Assembly: GCA_945643635.1 (NCBI GenBank)
Contig: CALZFC010000042.1
Location: 2,352,501 to 2,416,500 of the forward strand
Length of the DNA stretch: 64,000 nucleotides
Source: Allodiplogaster sudhausi
Taxonomy: Eukaryota > Nematoda > Chromadorea > Rhabditida > Diplogasteridae
Reading direction: 5' to 3'
This document shows positions 48,918-59,247 of the stretch, piece after piece. The notes beneath the pieces are model-generated. The model did no database searches, was not told where the DNA came from, and saw only the letters and a list, made by a program, of their open reading frames with translations. Position 1 is the stretch's first letter, and every line of letters starts with the position of its first letter. Position numbers and translations under genes: made by a program.

Positions 48918-50997
48918 CTCTCTCCCTGACTCTCTCTATTCTCCCTCCTTATCTACTCATCAAAAGCCGTCTCTTTCTCGTAGGTTCTTTGTTTTTGATC
49001 TTCACGCTTGCATTTCCGCCGGAATGACGTTGAATCGGGGGAATGAGAATGAAGGTGTCCGTCAGATGGCGCTTTCTATCACATTTCGATGAAGGCCTCC
49101 GTGCGCCGCCCTCTCCGCATTCCGTCCCAAGATGTCATGACATTTTCTTTTGATCAGCCGCTCCCAGATTATAATTATGTGCATGAATAATTGCCGTGCT
49201 TGCTATTGGAATTTAAGCAGAATTGTTCATATAATATGCATTCGTTAAATCAGTCTTATCTTTGCCAGGGAATGAAACTGAACATCGTCGACCGAATTCG
49301 GTCGCGTGCGCACATCTCGAACGAACTCTACCGTGCAGTGATCGCCGAGTTGTTCTGCACCGGAATTCTAGTGGTCAACATTTACCCACCTTTTTGTTTA
49401 GTAGTTATTTGGTTTGATTAAATAAACGGAGCGTAACAAATGTTTGTAGTTCCTCGGTTGCTGTGTGAATGCGCAGTACATCATCTCTCGCACGCGACAC
49501 AACGAATGGATCGGCGTGACGGTCGGCTGGGGACTCGCGCTCTTCCTTGCAGTTCTCATGGGACATCGCATCTCGGGTCGGCTATTTACGCTTTCTTTCA
49601 CCATATGTCATTAGGATTATTCTTTTCTAACTAAGCCTATAATTTGTTCAGACATTCCTATTTACCACGTACTTTTAATAGGCGCTCATCTAAACCCGGC
49701 GGTCTCCTTCTTCCAGCTCACGCAGGTTGAATCCGTTCCTTATCTCTCATTGATGTGAGATATTTGAAAGTATGGTTGCAGGGAAAGATCTCTCCGATTC
49801 GTTTCATCCTCTTCGTCGTTGCCCAGAACGTCGGCGCTTTCATTGGTGCACTCTTCACCTTCCTCGTCTACTACGGTATTCGTCTCATTTCAATATTCCT
49901 TTCATCGCAATACCATGGGCATTCATTGTTCTCTTAGATGCGATCAACTCGTTCGACACGGGAACCCGCCAAGTGACTGGCCCGAAGGCGACTGCCTCGA
50001 TCTTCGGCACGTACCCCGCCGCGTATCTCTCCACTCTCGGCGGCATCTTTGACCAGGTCGGAAGTGCCCGAATGTCATTAGGCTGATGTTTCTTTGCTCA
50101 GGTGGTTGGCACTGCTCTTCTCTGCATTGGCGTGGCTGCTGTCACCGACCGCCGTGCCCGTGTGCCTCCCTTCCTCCAGCCAGCTTTCGTCGCACGTTAG
50201 ATATACACATCTTACATGACAACCTTAAATTTTTTAAATCATTCTATGAAGGAGACTTGCAAATATCTTACATAAACCACATATACAATAAGGAGAATTA
50301 GAAAAAAAGTCTTTGCGTGTGCAGTTGTGCTGACGGTGATCGGGATGTCCCTGGGGATGAACGCGGGGTACGCGGTGAACCCGGCGCGTGACTTCGGCCC
50401 CCGCCTTCTCTCCCTCGTCGTCGGCTACGGATGGCGTGTCTTCGAGTTCGTTCCATCTTCTTCCTTCCATTCGTCATCCTCCAATTCTAACTATCATTTT
50501 TCTCCAGCTACCGCGACTACCGCTGGTTCTGGATCCCGATTATTGCTCCCATGATTGGAGCAGTCTTCGGCGCATGGATCTATGAGGTTTGCAACCGCTT
50601 CCAGACTCAAGTTCAATTCTCAATTCAGTTACACAAAACCTGTCACTCCTAGCTAGCAAAAATGTAAAGCCGATCATAGATTTACCTTTTTGTGTCCTCA
50701 GGCCTTCATCGGTTTCCACATCCCGGATGACCCGGAGACAACTCTCGTGCATCGAATCATCGACGACCGCAACATGACTGGAGATCTTCGCGAGGTTCAT
50801 CTCGTGGAGACGCGACCGTCAGAGCCAGTGTTTTCTTCTCATTTTTACAATTTTTTTCAAAATTTATTTTATTATTTTTTTTTATTTTATTAATCTGTAA
50901 AGTGATTTCAATGCTTTACAGTAAATCAAAGGCTGAAATACGCGTTTCAAGGTTCACGGAACATCAACAATATCATCCCAGCGAGCTGCGACAGTAG
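48010..50997 (+). CDS. Aquaglyceroporin (MIP family channel)
   Basis: A six-helix channel for water and glycerol. Exon 1 (48010-48105, MVKRLGKAEDS...) joins in phase 0 to 49269 (GMKLNIVDRIRSRAHISNEL, then helix 1). Next come FLGCCVNAQYIIS and the first NPA box in GAHLNPAVSFFQLTQ (about 49680-49725), then GKISPIRFILFVVAQNVGAF, VVGTALLCIGVAAVTDRR and VLTVIGMSLGMNAGYAVNPA (about 50325-50385, second NPA). The Asp after the second box (NPARDFGPR) is the classic glycerol-facilitator marker. The final helix is YRWFWIPIIAPMIGAVFGAW. Splicing from 50810 to 50922 in phase gives the tail SKAEIRVSRFTEHQQYHPSE and TAG at 50995-50997. Reading straight on instead would add an AT-rich run and stop at 50893; the spliced form is preferred. 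The first exon is inferred from phase and proximity. Confidence 0.93.
48820..48925. repeat. Adjacent (GA)n and (CT)n microsatellites in an aquaporin intron
   Basis: A GA run (48820-48846) is followed within ~20 bases by CT runs (48858-48914), an inverted arrangement that could form a hairpin in the pre-mRNA of intron 1. Confidence 0.85.
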
Positions 50998-51221
50998 AAT
51001 CATCGATCGAAGGATATTTCAAGATTTCTTCTTTTCTCAAGGATTGTATCTTATATCTTGTATTATTTTTTATACCAAAAACTTGCCCTCTGTAACCTCG
51101 ATTTAGAAATTATAGTAGAAAAGACCTGCACAAATTACAAACGTTTATGTTAGAAATGCCTTTGTGCATCTGTCGAATCTCACAATCCATCTTGCCATTC
51201 TCTTTCTTTGTATAATTCATA
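50998..51221. other. 3' flank of the aquaglyceroporin gene
   Basis: AT-rich sequence with no recognised gene. It ends with the TA (51220-51221) that flanks the fold-back element. Confidence 0.5.
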
Positions 51222-51718
51222 CAGTACCGTCCAACATTGTTGGGTCCGAAATTAATCCGATTAATTAAATTAATTTAAATAATTCAAACTGGAATTGCGA
51301 AGTGCTGAGGACATGCCGTGCGATTTCGTCGGAGGGTTTTATGTCTTTTTTCATTGCGCGTCACCCTAGAAAAACCGTTTTTCAAAATATGCCGAAATGA
51401 CAAATATCTGACAAATTTTCAACGGTACGCTGTTTAGCGGAATTGTTTACGGGGTGTTCGGCTGAGAAAGCAGCTGGCTGAATCCAGCAGCCAAACTACA
51501 AACAACAAATTAGAGTGAAATTTTCTAAGCGCTTCTTATTTTGTTTGAGTTTCTACCTTTGTTTTGCTTGAGTTAGTTATCATATTTGGGTATAAACGAT
51601 AAGGAAAATGGAAAATAAGATTTTCTTTAGCGAGCAAAAAATTTGCCCCCGCAGAGCATCGAACACCGGACCTTGAGTTTCCCAGCCAAACGCTCTCGCA
51701 ATACACCACACGCAACTT
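51222..51718. repeat. Left arm of the fold-back element
   Basis: Pairs with 52211-52707 over its full length; its inner end is the tRNA-like segment. Confidence 0.9.
51645..51718 (-). repeat. tRNA-like sequence in the left arm
   Basis: On the minus strand it has a box A-like TGGTGTATTGCGA, an arm around TTTGGCTGGGAAACTC and a box B-like GGTGTTCGATGCTC with roughly tRNA spacing. No CCA end or perfect acceptor stem was verified, so it is called tRNA-derived, not a tRNA gene. Confidence 0.5.
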
Positions 51719-51879
51719 GGAAGAAATGGAATCTAAATTTACTAGCACATTGTCCACAGCCTCACCAACGAAGCGTGGAGGATGACGATTCAAGGGGCTT
51801 GTCTGGTTAGTTTTTGCAAAGCGTAGACCTCCCAACGCACTGCAACGGTTTTCATTGAAACAAGTTGACAATCTCTGCC

Positions 51880-52120
51880 ATCGACCTCTCTCTCTTCACT
51901 GTCTCTCTCATTCTCTCTCTCTCCCTCTCTTTACTGTCTCTCTCATTCTTTCCCTCTCTCTCCCTCTCTTTAATGTCTCTCTCCTTCTCTCCCTCTCTTT
52001 ACTGTCTCTGTCTTTCTCTCTCGTTCACACATACTCTCACTCTCCCTTTCTCTCTCTCTCTCTCTCTCCCTCTCTCTCTCGTTCAATATATCTCTCTCAG
52101 TCTTGTTTTATCTCTCTCCT
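51880..52120. repeat. CT-rich core of the fold-back element
   Basis: Long imperfect CT tract in which a unit of CTCTCTCTCC plus CTCTTTACTGTCTCT is repeated several times (51895-52015). Confidence 0.85.
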
Positions 52121-52210
52121 TCTTCCCCTCTATCTCCTCTTATTTCGATCTTCTTCATTCCAAGAGACAACTGTTTCGGGTCCGGATAGAAAAGGTACAT
52201 TCTTCATTTT

Positions 52211-52285
52211 AAGTTGGCTGTGGTGTATTGCGACAGCGTTTGGCTGGGAAACTCAATGTCCGGTGTTCGATGCTCTGCAGGGGCG
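52211..52285 (+). repeat. tRNA-like sequence in the right arm
   Basis: Plus-strand copy of the tRNA-like segment (TGGTGTATTGCGACAGCGTT ... GGTGTTCGATGCTC), with a few substitutions relative to the left arm. Confidence 0.5.
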
Positions 52286-52707
52286 AATTTTTTGCTCCCT
52301 AAAGAAAATCTTATTTTCCATTTTTCTTATCGTTTATACCCAAATATAATAACTAACTCAAGCAAAACAAAGGTAGAAACTCAAACAAAATAAGAAGCGC
52401 TTAGAAAATTTCACTCTAATTTGTTGTTTGTAGTTTGGCTGCTGGATTCAGCCAGCTGCTTTCTCAGCCGAACACCCCTTAAAAACTTCCGCTAAACAGC
52501 GTAGCGTTGAAAAATTGTCAGATATTTGTCATTTCGGCATATTTTGAAAAACGGTTTTTCTAGGGTGACGCGCAATGAAAAAAGACATAAAACCCTCCGA
52601 CGAAATCGCACGGCATGTCCTCAGCACTTCGCAATTCCAGTTTGAATTATTTAAATTAATTTAATTAATCGGATTAATTTCGGACCCAACAATGTTGGAC
52701 GGTACTG
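52211..52707. repeat. Right arm of the fold-back element
   Basis: Inverted copy of 51222-51718. Relative to the left arm it has small changes, e.g. in the segment following cagccgaacacccc. Confidence 0.9.
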
Positions 52708-53237
52708 TATGTTCTCCTTACTTTAGAGACAAATCTTTTGCTCGTCTCGATGCGACTTTTATAAAAGTTCTTATCTCCGATATCTAATGAAGAAAAATTA
52801 ATGATTTATGATTAAAGCATTCTTTAATAAAATATCCATTGTAAATTGGAGTCACGATGCAACACCTCATAAAAAAAATTCTGTTCACTAAGCTTTGATT
52901 GAATTGCCCCTCCAACAGGCTCTGGAATGAAAGGGAAAACGAGGGCGATGGGAGTATGGCTAAAGGGAGAGGAGAAGAAGAGGATTTGGAGTGGACAAGG
53001 ATGGGAGTGAAAGCGGGATAGAATGGCCAGTGTACTGGAAGGGGCAAGACAGGTTCTCCTCTGCTGGTCTCGGCCGGGCCTGGCCACTCCGACCCCGATC
53101 CTCTCCCTGGACAGCACAGACTTTTACCTGCTGTTCCTTTTCTATTATTTTCGAACTCTCTTTGACACGTTTTCTTCCAAATGTGCATACATCTGTCTTG
53201 TACTTACAATTAAAATTATTAATCTATAAATTAAGAA
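52708..53237. other. Spacer upstream of the small secreted peptide gene
   Basis: Starts with the TA duplication. A GC-richer patch at 53025-53110 precedes the peptide gene and may be part of its 5' region. No gene was recognised. Confidence 0.5.
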
Positions 53238-53629
53238 ATGAGACTGGCAGCAACCTTTCAATTCGTTCTACTCATTCTGTCTGCTCTGTTCTTCTCACAA
53301 TCAGTCAACGGAGAACTTGCTGTCGAAGGCGATGATGCACGTTTATTATTTACGTTACTTCATTACATTTTCCGATTTGATACATCCTTTATCCAGAATC
53401 CTATTCTGTCTCTCTCTATCTGTCTGTCTCTCTCTCTCTCGCTCTCTCTATCTCACTCTTTTGCTTTCACCTCTCTTATTTTCACTAGCATCACACTCAA
53501 CTGGTCTTTCTTCAGCTGGTACTCAAGTTGGGCGGCAAATCAGCTGACGAATACATCAAAGTTCGGCGAGTGAGGGACGTCGACCACGATTCTGCCATTT
53601 CCAAGATGCAATACGGCAACAGAGACTGA
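53238..53629 (+). CDS. Small secreted peptide precursor (two exons)
   Basis: Exon 1 starts at ATG 53238 and encodes a clear signal peptide (MRLAATFQFVLLILSALFF, then SQSVNG). A phase-0 donor at GCT|GTCGAA (about 53321) joins the acceptor TTCTTCAG at about 53515. Exon 2 reads LVLKLGGKSADEYIKVRRVR and DVDHDSAISKMQYGNRD before TGA 53627-53629. The mature peptide would be ~35-40 residues, without cysteines and with dibasic RR and KVRR sites, compatible with a neuropeptide or other processed secreted peptide. No family was recognised. The intron contains a CT microsatellite (53410-53455). Confidence 0.6.
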
Positions 53630-54014
53630 TAATAAGAGAGAGGAATGTCCATTGACCTTGTTTTCCTTATGTTGAACATTCAAAGTTCATTTTACAATTC
53701 TGATAAAATGATTTAATCGCTTTCATTACATTTAATCAGAAGCATTTTAGTAGACTAGACGCTATTAAAACCCTTTTGTTATGTGCTCTCAACCTCCAAT
53801 GTGAAGACTACTTTATTAAGATCATATGAACTGGATAAGAGACCTCTGCGACTTAAAAAAAACAATACTAAAAGCTCGCAAAGGGTGTAACCGTAAAAGA
53901 CCCAAAGACCTATGCAACCAAACAAGGGAAAAGATACACGAAGGCTAGAACGACTTGTCCTTAGTTAACAAAACAACCTAAGTTGATACCAATTCGGGGG
54001 GGGGGGGGGGGTTG
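53630..54014. other. Spacer with a 16-G homopolymer
   Basis: Convergent 3' ends of two genes. A run of G occupies about 53996-54011; nothing else was recognised. Confidence 0.6.
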
Positions 54015-55442
54015 CTAGGGAGGAGGGGGATTAGCGCAGGCCACGCCCTCCAGGAGATGGCGGACCCCATCTGAGGTTGTCACGAGCCAAGCACCCATTA
54101 TGCACTGCACTGTCTCTGCCGCTGGCTCTCCGAGTCGAATGATGATCTGGGAAGAGAGAAAGAGAGACAAAGAGAGATGGAGAAAGAGAGACACAGACAA
54201 AGAGAGAGATGGAGAAAGAGAATGAGAGATAGTTCGAGAGTGAAAAATAGGAGAGAGAAAGATGGACAGAAAGAACGAAACCAATTAAAAAAGAAAGAGT
54301 AATAAATATAGAAAGACGGCGAACATTAGTGTCATTGCCTTGCAGGAATATCTGCGGCGAAGTGGGGCAAGAGATCTGCAGCTGCAGGCAGGGCGAGCCG
54401 CGAAGCTCGTCTATCTGTGCAGGCATTCAACAGTTCACTTTAAAAAAAAGATTTAGTAAATTGACAGATTAATTTGTTTACTTCAGTGTTGATGGCTTCG
54501 ACTGGTGTGCACATATTTGGATTGTTGGGAGGGATGAGAGAGCACTCGGCCACCGGAGAAGCACCCGTGTTGATGGCTGTCGTGCTGCAGCTGCTGCATG
54601 CTAAAGTACTATTCTTTGTCTCTCTCCCCCTCTCTCTCCATCTCCCTTTCTCTCTTTCTCTCTCCCTCTCTCTCTCTCTTGTAAGATCCTTCTTCACAAT
54701 CCAAATGAAGATGTCTGAGTTACTAGGATTGAAGCAAGAAAGCCTTCGAATAGTGATGTCGCCCGTGTCGGTGCGAAGAATCCAGTCCCGGCCATTGCTG
54801 CCATCACAGAAAATAGACCAACGGGAATTCTGGCAATGGAGAGGAGAGATCAAACTTTAGAGAGAGAAACTTCGCCGAAGTTAACATCTCTATTATATGT
54901 ACATGGACTGATAATGAAGGACTTGCCGTGTAAGTTGTGAAAGGAACGAGAATCGTCTGGCCAGTTGAACCCTGCGCCGCCAAGTAAGAGCCAGGCGGGC
55001 ACATCATTTGGGCCTTGAGATTATTATTCTTGTCCATTTATCAACAAACCATTCATACGATTTACAATATAAGAATAGTATTTCTAGCCTGAAGGCAAGT
55101 TGTGCCTGTCGGATAGCTGACAGCTTCTCTGACTGGAATGGGAATGCAGTCCATGTTGCCGATTGGGCAGTAAGTCTCGTCATAGAAGGCGTCGAGGGGG
55201 CACTGGCGACACACTGAAATGCGAGAACATTACTGGACACTATTCCAAGAATGGAGGAAGGAGTCAGAGTTGCAAACGTGCATGCAAGAAGAGTAGTCGT
55301 AGTGGTTGTGGATGTTGTTGAAGTTGAAGACGTTGTCCGCGGGGTGGGCGTGGTTATCGGACTCGTTGGGCCACACGAGAAGACAACAGCGAATGAGAAC
55401 AAGGCAAATGAGCAGAGACGTCTCACTGTGTCCACTGGCATC
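54015..55442 (-). CDS. Cysteine-rich secreted protein, worm-type, 5' end incomplete
   Basis: Minus-strand exons: 55442-55218 (SLLICLVLIRCCLLVWPNES, a signal-peptide-like core, then HNHYDYSSCMHVCNSDSF); 55216-55090 (CRQCPLDAFYDETYCPIGNM, DCIPIP); ~55015-54930 (MCPPGSYLAAQG); ~54850-54735 (LHCQNSRWSIFCDG, DWILRTDTGDITIRRLSC); ~54600-54485 (NTGASPVAECSLIPPNNPNM); ~54425-54330 (GSPCLQLQISCPTSPQ); and ~54150-54015 (LGEPAAETVQCIMGAWLV, stop TAG). The C-x2-C...C and regular C-W/C spacing recall the repeated C6-type (DUF281-like) extracellular domains of nematodes, but this was not verified. It is probably secreted. The start codon is not identified; the first exon shown opens at a splice acceptor. 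Confidence 0.72.
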
Positions 55443-55471
55443 CTGAAATACAACGACAGAGCGACTGAGAC

Positions 55472-55517
<46 letters not shown>
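55472..55517. repeat. (GA)n microsatellite
   Basis: Uninterrupted GA run just upstream of the acceptor of the first recognised exon of the Cys-rich gene. On that gene's strand it is CT-rich, i.e. a polypyrimidine-like stretch. Confidence 0.9.
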
Positions 55518-58500
55518 ATGGCGGAGTAAGAGAGGCGAGACAGGAAGACAAATGTACATACCTATCACTAATTGTAAGGTAAGCGAGTGAAGAATAAGAA
55601 TATTTTAATATAATCTCAGCTCTGATCTCGGGATGAAACTCTGGAATGATCCGACCTCCTGCCAGCTGATAGCACGTATTGTTTCGCGTTCTCTTTTATA
55701 GCCCGAAGCTCTGGCAGCCTTGGCAGATTGAATGCTCGACCTTCCTGCTCCTTCATGAGCTTTAACTGTTTCTAGCTAGAAAAAGTAAGAGTAAGATGTC
55801 TGCTCAGCTGATTGTGAGGTCGCCAACAACATTACGCAAGACTCATCAAGGAGTTACGGCGTGCTCTTCATCTCTGCCACCCTCTCACCACACCGTCACT
55901 CCTCTGCTCTCTCTCTCTCTCTCTAATTCCCCTGCCCTCTCTCACCATTCCCTTCATTCCTCTGCACTCTATCATCTCTAGTACTCATTCCCGTCTCAGA
56001 AGTGAGAGCAAAAGTGTGTCTTTTTAATGAGAATCACCCCCTTCATTTCACCTCTCGCTTTCACTTTATGGCAATGCTTTAAAAAAAGACTACTTGTAAG
56101 TGCTCCCATTAATTATTTGTTATGACTATTTTCTGTGTACTTCCGCTCTTTTAGAGGTTAATGTACTGCGGTAAGAGACCCCTTCACGGAATCCCCGCCT
56201 AAGGCGAAGAATTTTTTAAAGATTCCACGAACTTGCATCACCTCACTATGCACATTCCTACTTAATTTACTGAGTTTGACAGTACATGTGATGGCTTTAT
56301 ACGAAATGTAAATGGCCTAAATGCTCTAGGAGTCGGCAGCTGAGATGGACATTGCTCGCTGTCGCTCGAGGTTTCCGTACAACTTCACTTGCTTCATTAT
56401 CTTGGCCGGCGGTTCGTGCAGCGATGAGAAACTCCCTTGAATATTTAAATACCTTTATTTGCCTTATGAGAAAGATGAAGTGATATTTAAAAAAAATCTA
56501 ACGTCTCGGCCTGGATGGTCGGTCTACTGTTAGAAGTGGAAAGGGATATGGGAAACGAGCGAGGTACTCGGCTTTCTCATTCTCCTCAAATATCATTTTA
56601 ATATTCTACCATTTTTCTCTATACCCTAAAGTTGCTAAATAAATAGCATTTTGGGTCTGAAATAAGCTACGAGAGTGCGAGCTGACCTCGATTTCTTTGT
56701 TTCTCGATCTTACATTGTTGAGAGAACTCAGGGTGCGTCTCACGATGTTACGCCTTGTGCTGAAGGTCAAAGACTCAATTAAGGTAACTTTATCCTTGAA
56801 AATTCAGAACATGAAACAATTCTTTCAAAAAATCTTACCTACTTTATTACCAATAAATAAAGACAAAGAAGTTGTACTCCAACCTGACAATCAGCAACCT
56901 CATGTGGATTGTCTCTCCCGGAACATCAAAAATTTCGTTTCATTATTTTTTTTACATTTGTAAATTTTTATTCCGACAAACAGAGATAAATTCCTTGTTT
57001 TTTTTAAACTTTGTGCTTCACTGACAATTCTCCCATCGTTCCGTGATAGCGAGTGCTGCGGAATGCAGGCTGTAGAGAGAGAAGATCTCTTCCCATCCAT
57101 CTCCTTCTCCTTTCTTCATTGGCTCCACTCAAAAAGGTTTAAGAATTTAGAAGAACATGATGCTATAACTTCTGTTCTGCTGGAAAATTGACCAGACTTA
57201 CCGTGCCAGAAGAACTTGAAGCAATTGTGGCCAACAATTTCAGAACCGGCGAAGAATTGGAGCTGCTGATAGAGCAAGACCGACCATTTTCTCTCCCATC
57301 TAAACACAACTTTTACACTAAAACTACAAGAGCTTTTATATGCCTATACTTTTTAAGGCTGTTCAATTACATTGTGACTGGCCTATTTATGATCGACATT
57401 GAGAATTCTATGACTCACGCTCAGACACATAGGAATTTTTCGAGCGTTCAATGATAAGACGTTTCTGATAGAGAGAGAGAGAGAGGGAGAGGGAGAGAGA
57501 GAGAAAGAGAGCAAGATTCAAACGATGCAACTCTGACCGAAAAGACTCCCATTTGTAGTGAATCTTGAAAGAAATCGAAGCGTCTGCATCGTCGACCCTT
57601 TCGATATCCATCCGACTGGCGATTGCAACTGAAGCTTCTTGAATATCTCGAGGCAAGCAAGGAGATTTATATTGAGCAAAGTAGTCCAATTGAAGCATAT
57701 GTAAGCCCATTTAGAAGCATTGGAATGCAGAAATACTGACTTGGCTACTAAAAGAAGGCAGGAAGCGCACTCCGACTGTGACTGCTTCTTTTCGTCATCA
57801 CACTACCAGCAAATTCCGTTCATTTTATCGAATTGCTGATTCACCGCAAAGGAAAACTTAGCAACGAAAACTCATCTTTACTCTACTATTTTTACATGAC
57901 TTTTTTTCAATTTTGACAAATGTTTAGTTTGAGTTGTTGTTAATGGGTTGTATAAAATAATTATCTCCCAATATCTCTTTTATGACTTGAGTTGCTTGGT
58001 GAGATCTTCAAGAAATGAAAATATACAATTTAATATTTACTGTCTTCTGTTCGCTGAGAGATGGTATTCTTCGACAATTGAACTTTAATCATAAGTGAGT
58101 ACTTTACACAGCACTTTGCCCCATTCAGTTTTAGGCCAAAGAGCCCCTCCCTCCCCTGTTGCACTGCTGTGACTCGCCTGCTCTCCCTCGCGAGAGAGAC
58201 AGGTGAGAGAAGACGGGGAGAGACGCTTTCTCATGCGCCATTTCAATGCAGAATAAACACAAGTTTTGCACCTCTCAGTGCACATACTTTATCAATTAAA
58301 AATACAAAAAAAGGGGGTGATGTCGGTGAGCCCGGCCACCTACTGCACGTGCTGTACACGTGCATGGTCCGGGCTCGATGACTGTGTAAGAACTCTTTAC
58401 CATAGGGGACAAAAATGCATCAAAAATACACACACACACACAAATCGAAGAGGGAAGCCATGCGCTGTCAAGCCGATCCAATCCTCCTCCATCCAGATTC

Positions 58501-58533
58501 CATCCACTGGCTCCAGGGGAAAGGGAGAGAGTA

Positions 58534-58537
<4 letters not shown>

Positions 58538-58575
<38 letters not shown>

Positions 58576-58583
58576 AGAGAGAT
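58538..58583. repeat. (GA)n microsatellite
   Basis: GA run with one AAG interruption. Confidence 0.9.
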
Positions 58584-59247
58584 ACAGTCAAGCTCTGGCG
58601 ACGGGCCAACTTTACCCGTGCCAGGAGCAATGACTACGAATTTAAAACCTTTATTCGTAAAAAGAATACGGGAAAAGAAGGAAAAAAACTGTGCAGAAAC
58701 GTTGGTGGGCGAGATGACGAGGCGAGCAGCAGGAAGGTGGATAACCTTGAAGAGTTCCCAAGAAATATACTTAAGGACGACATGTTAAACAGATTGGCGA
58801 ATGCAAAAGCGAAAATTATGTTATTTTTTCTTGAAAACACATTGCCGGCAACCTAATATTTTCAATAGAACCCAATCGAATACATTTGTTAATAGTATTT
58901 AATTAAAACAAGCAACATCATATCATAAAAACGAACGACAGCTAAGAAGTAAAAAAGAATCCTTGAAAAAAAATTGAAGCGAAGCATTTTACTAATACGC
59001 ACATGAACACAAATTCCGAGTTATGTTGTTTATCAGCCCGCGAAAATTTGAACATTTTTCTTGGTAGCAATTTGCCGCGAGTTTCAAAAAAAAATTTCAT
59101 ACAGCAAAAGTGAATGGTTTCTAAGGGATTCAATGTGCTGTGCTTTAGTGTATCATCACATTTAGATCATTGAATATTCAATCACACAAATTTCAAGAGT
59201 CAAAATGAGAGCTGCCAAAATCTTTCGTCATTTCCACTTCCGTCGAA

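Larger units (their letters stand above)
51222..52707. mobile_element. 1.5-kb fold-back transposable element with 497-bp arms
   Basis: Begins CAGTACCGTCCAACATTG and ends with its exact complement, flanked on both sides by TA, as in Tc1/mariner-type insertions. The inverted arms (51222-51718 and 52211-52707) are nearly identical with scattered substitutions and small indels. The ~490-base centre has no transposase and contains CT-rich sequence, so this is a non-autonomous element. Confidence 0.92.
55443..59247. other. Gene-poor region with microsatellites
   Basis: No gene could be supported. Microsatellites occur at 55472-55517 (GA), 55905-55925 (CT), 57472-57513 (GA), 58428-58442 (CA) and 58538-58583 (GA). 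Short open frames near 56697-56785 and 57188-57450 have no recognisable motif. Confidence 0.5.

Noticed and set aside
51645..51718. Functional tRNA gene
   Set aside because: Box-like motifs are present, but the acceptor stem and T-arm pairing are poor and it lies inside a mobile-element arm; described as tRNA-like only.
56697..57454. Possible small gene between 56697 and 57454
   Set aside because: Short frames with plausible composition but no motif, unclear splice sites and AT-rich flanks; evidence too weak to list as a gene.
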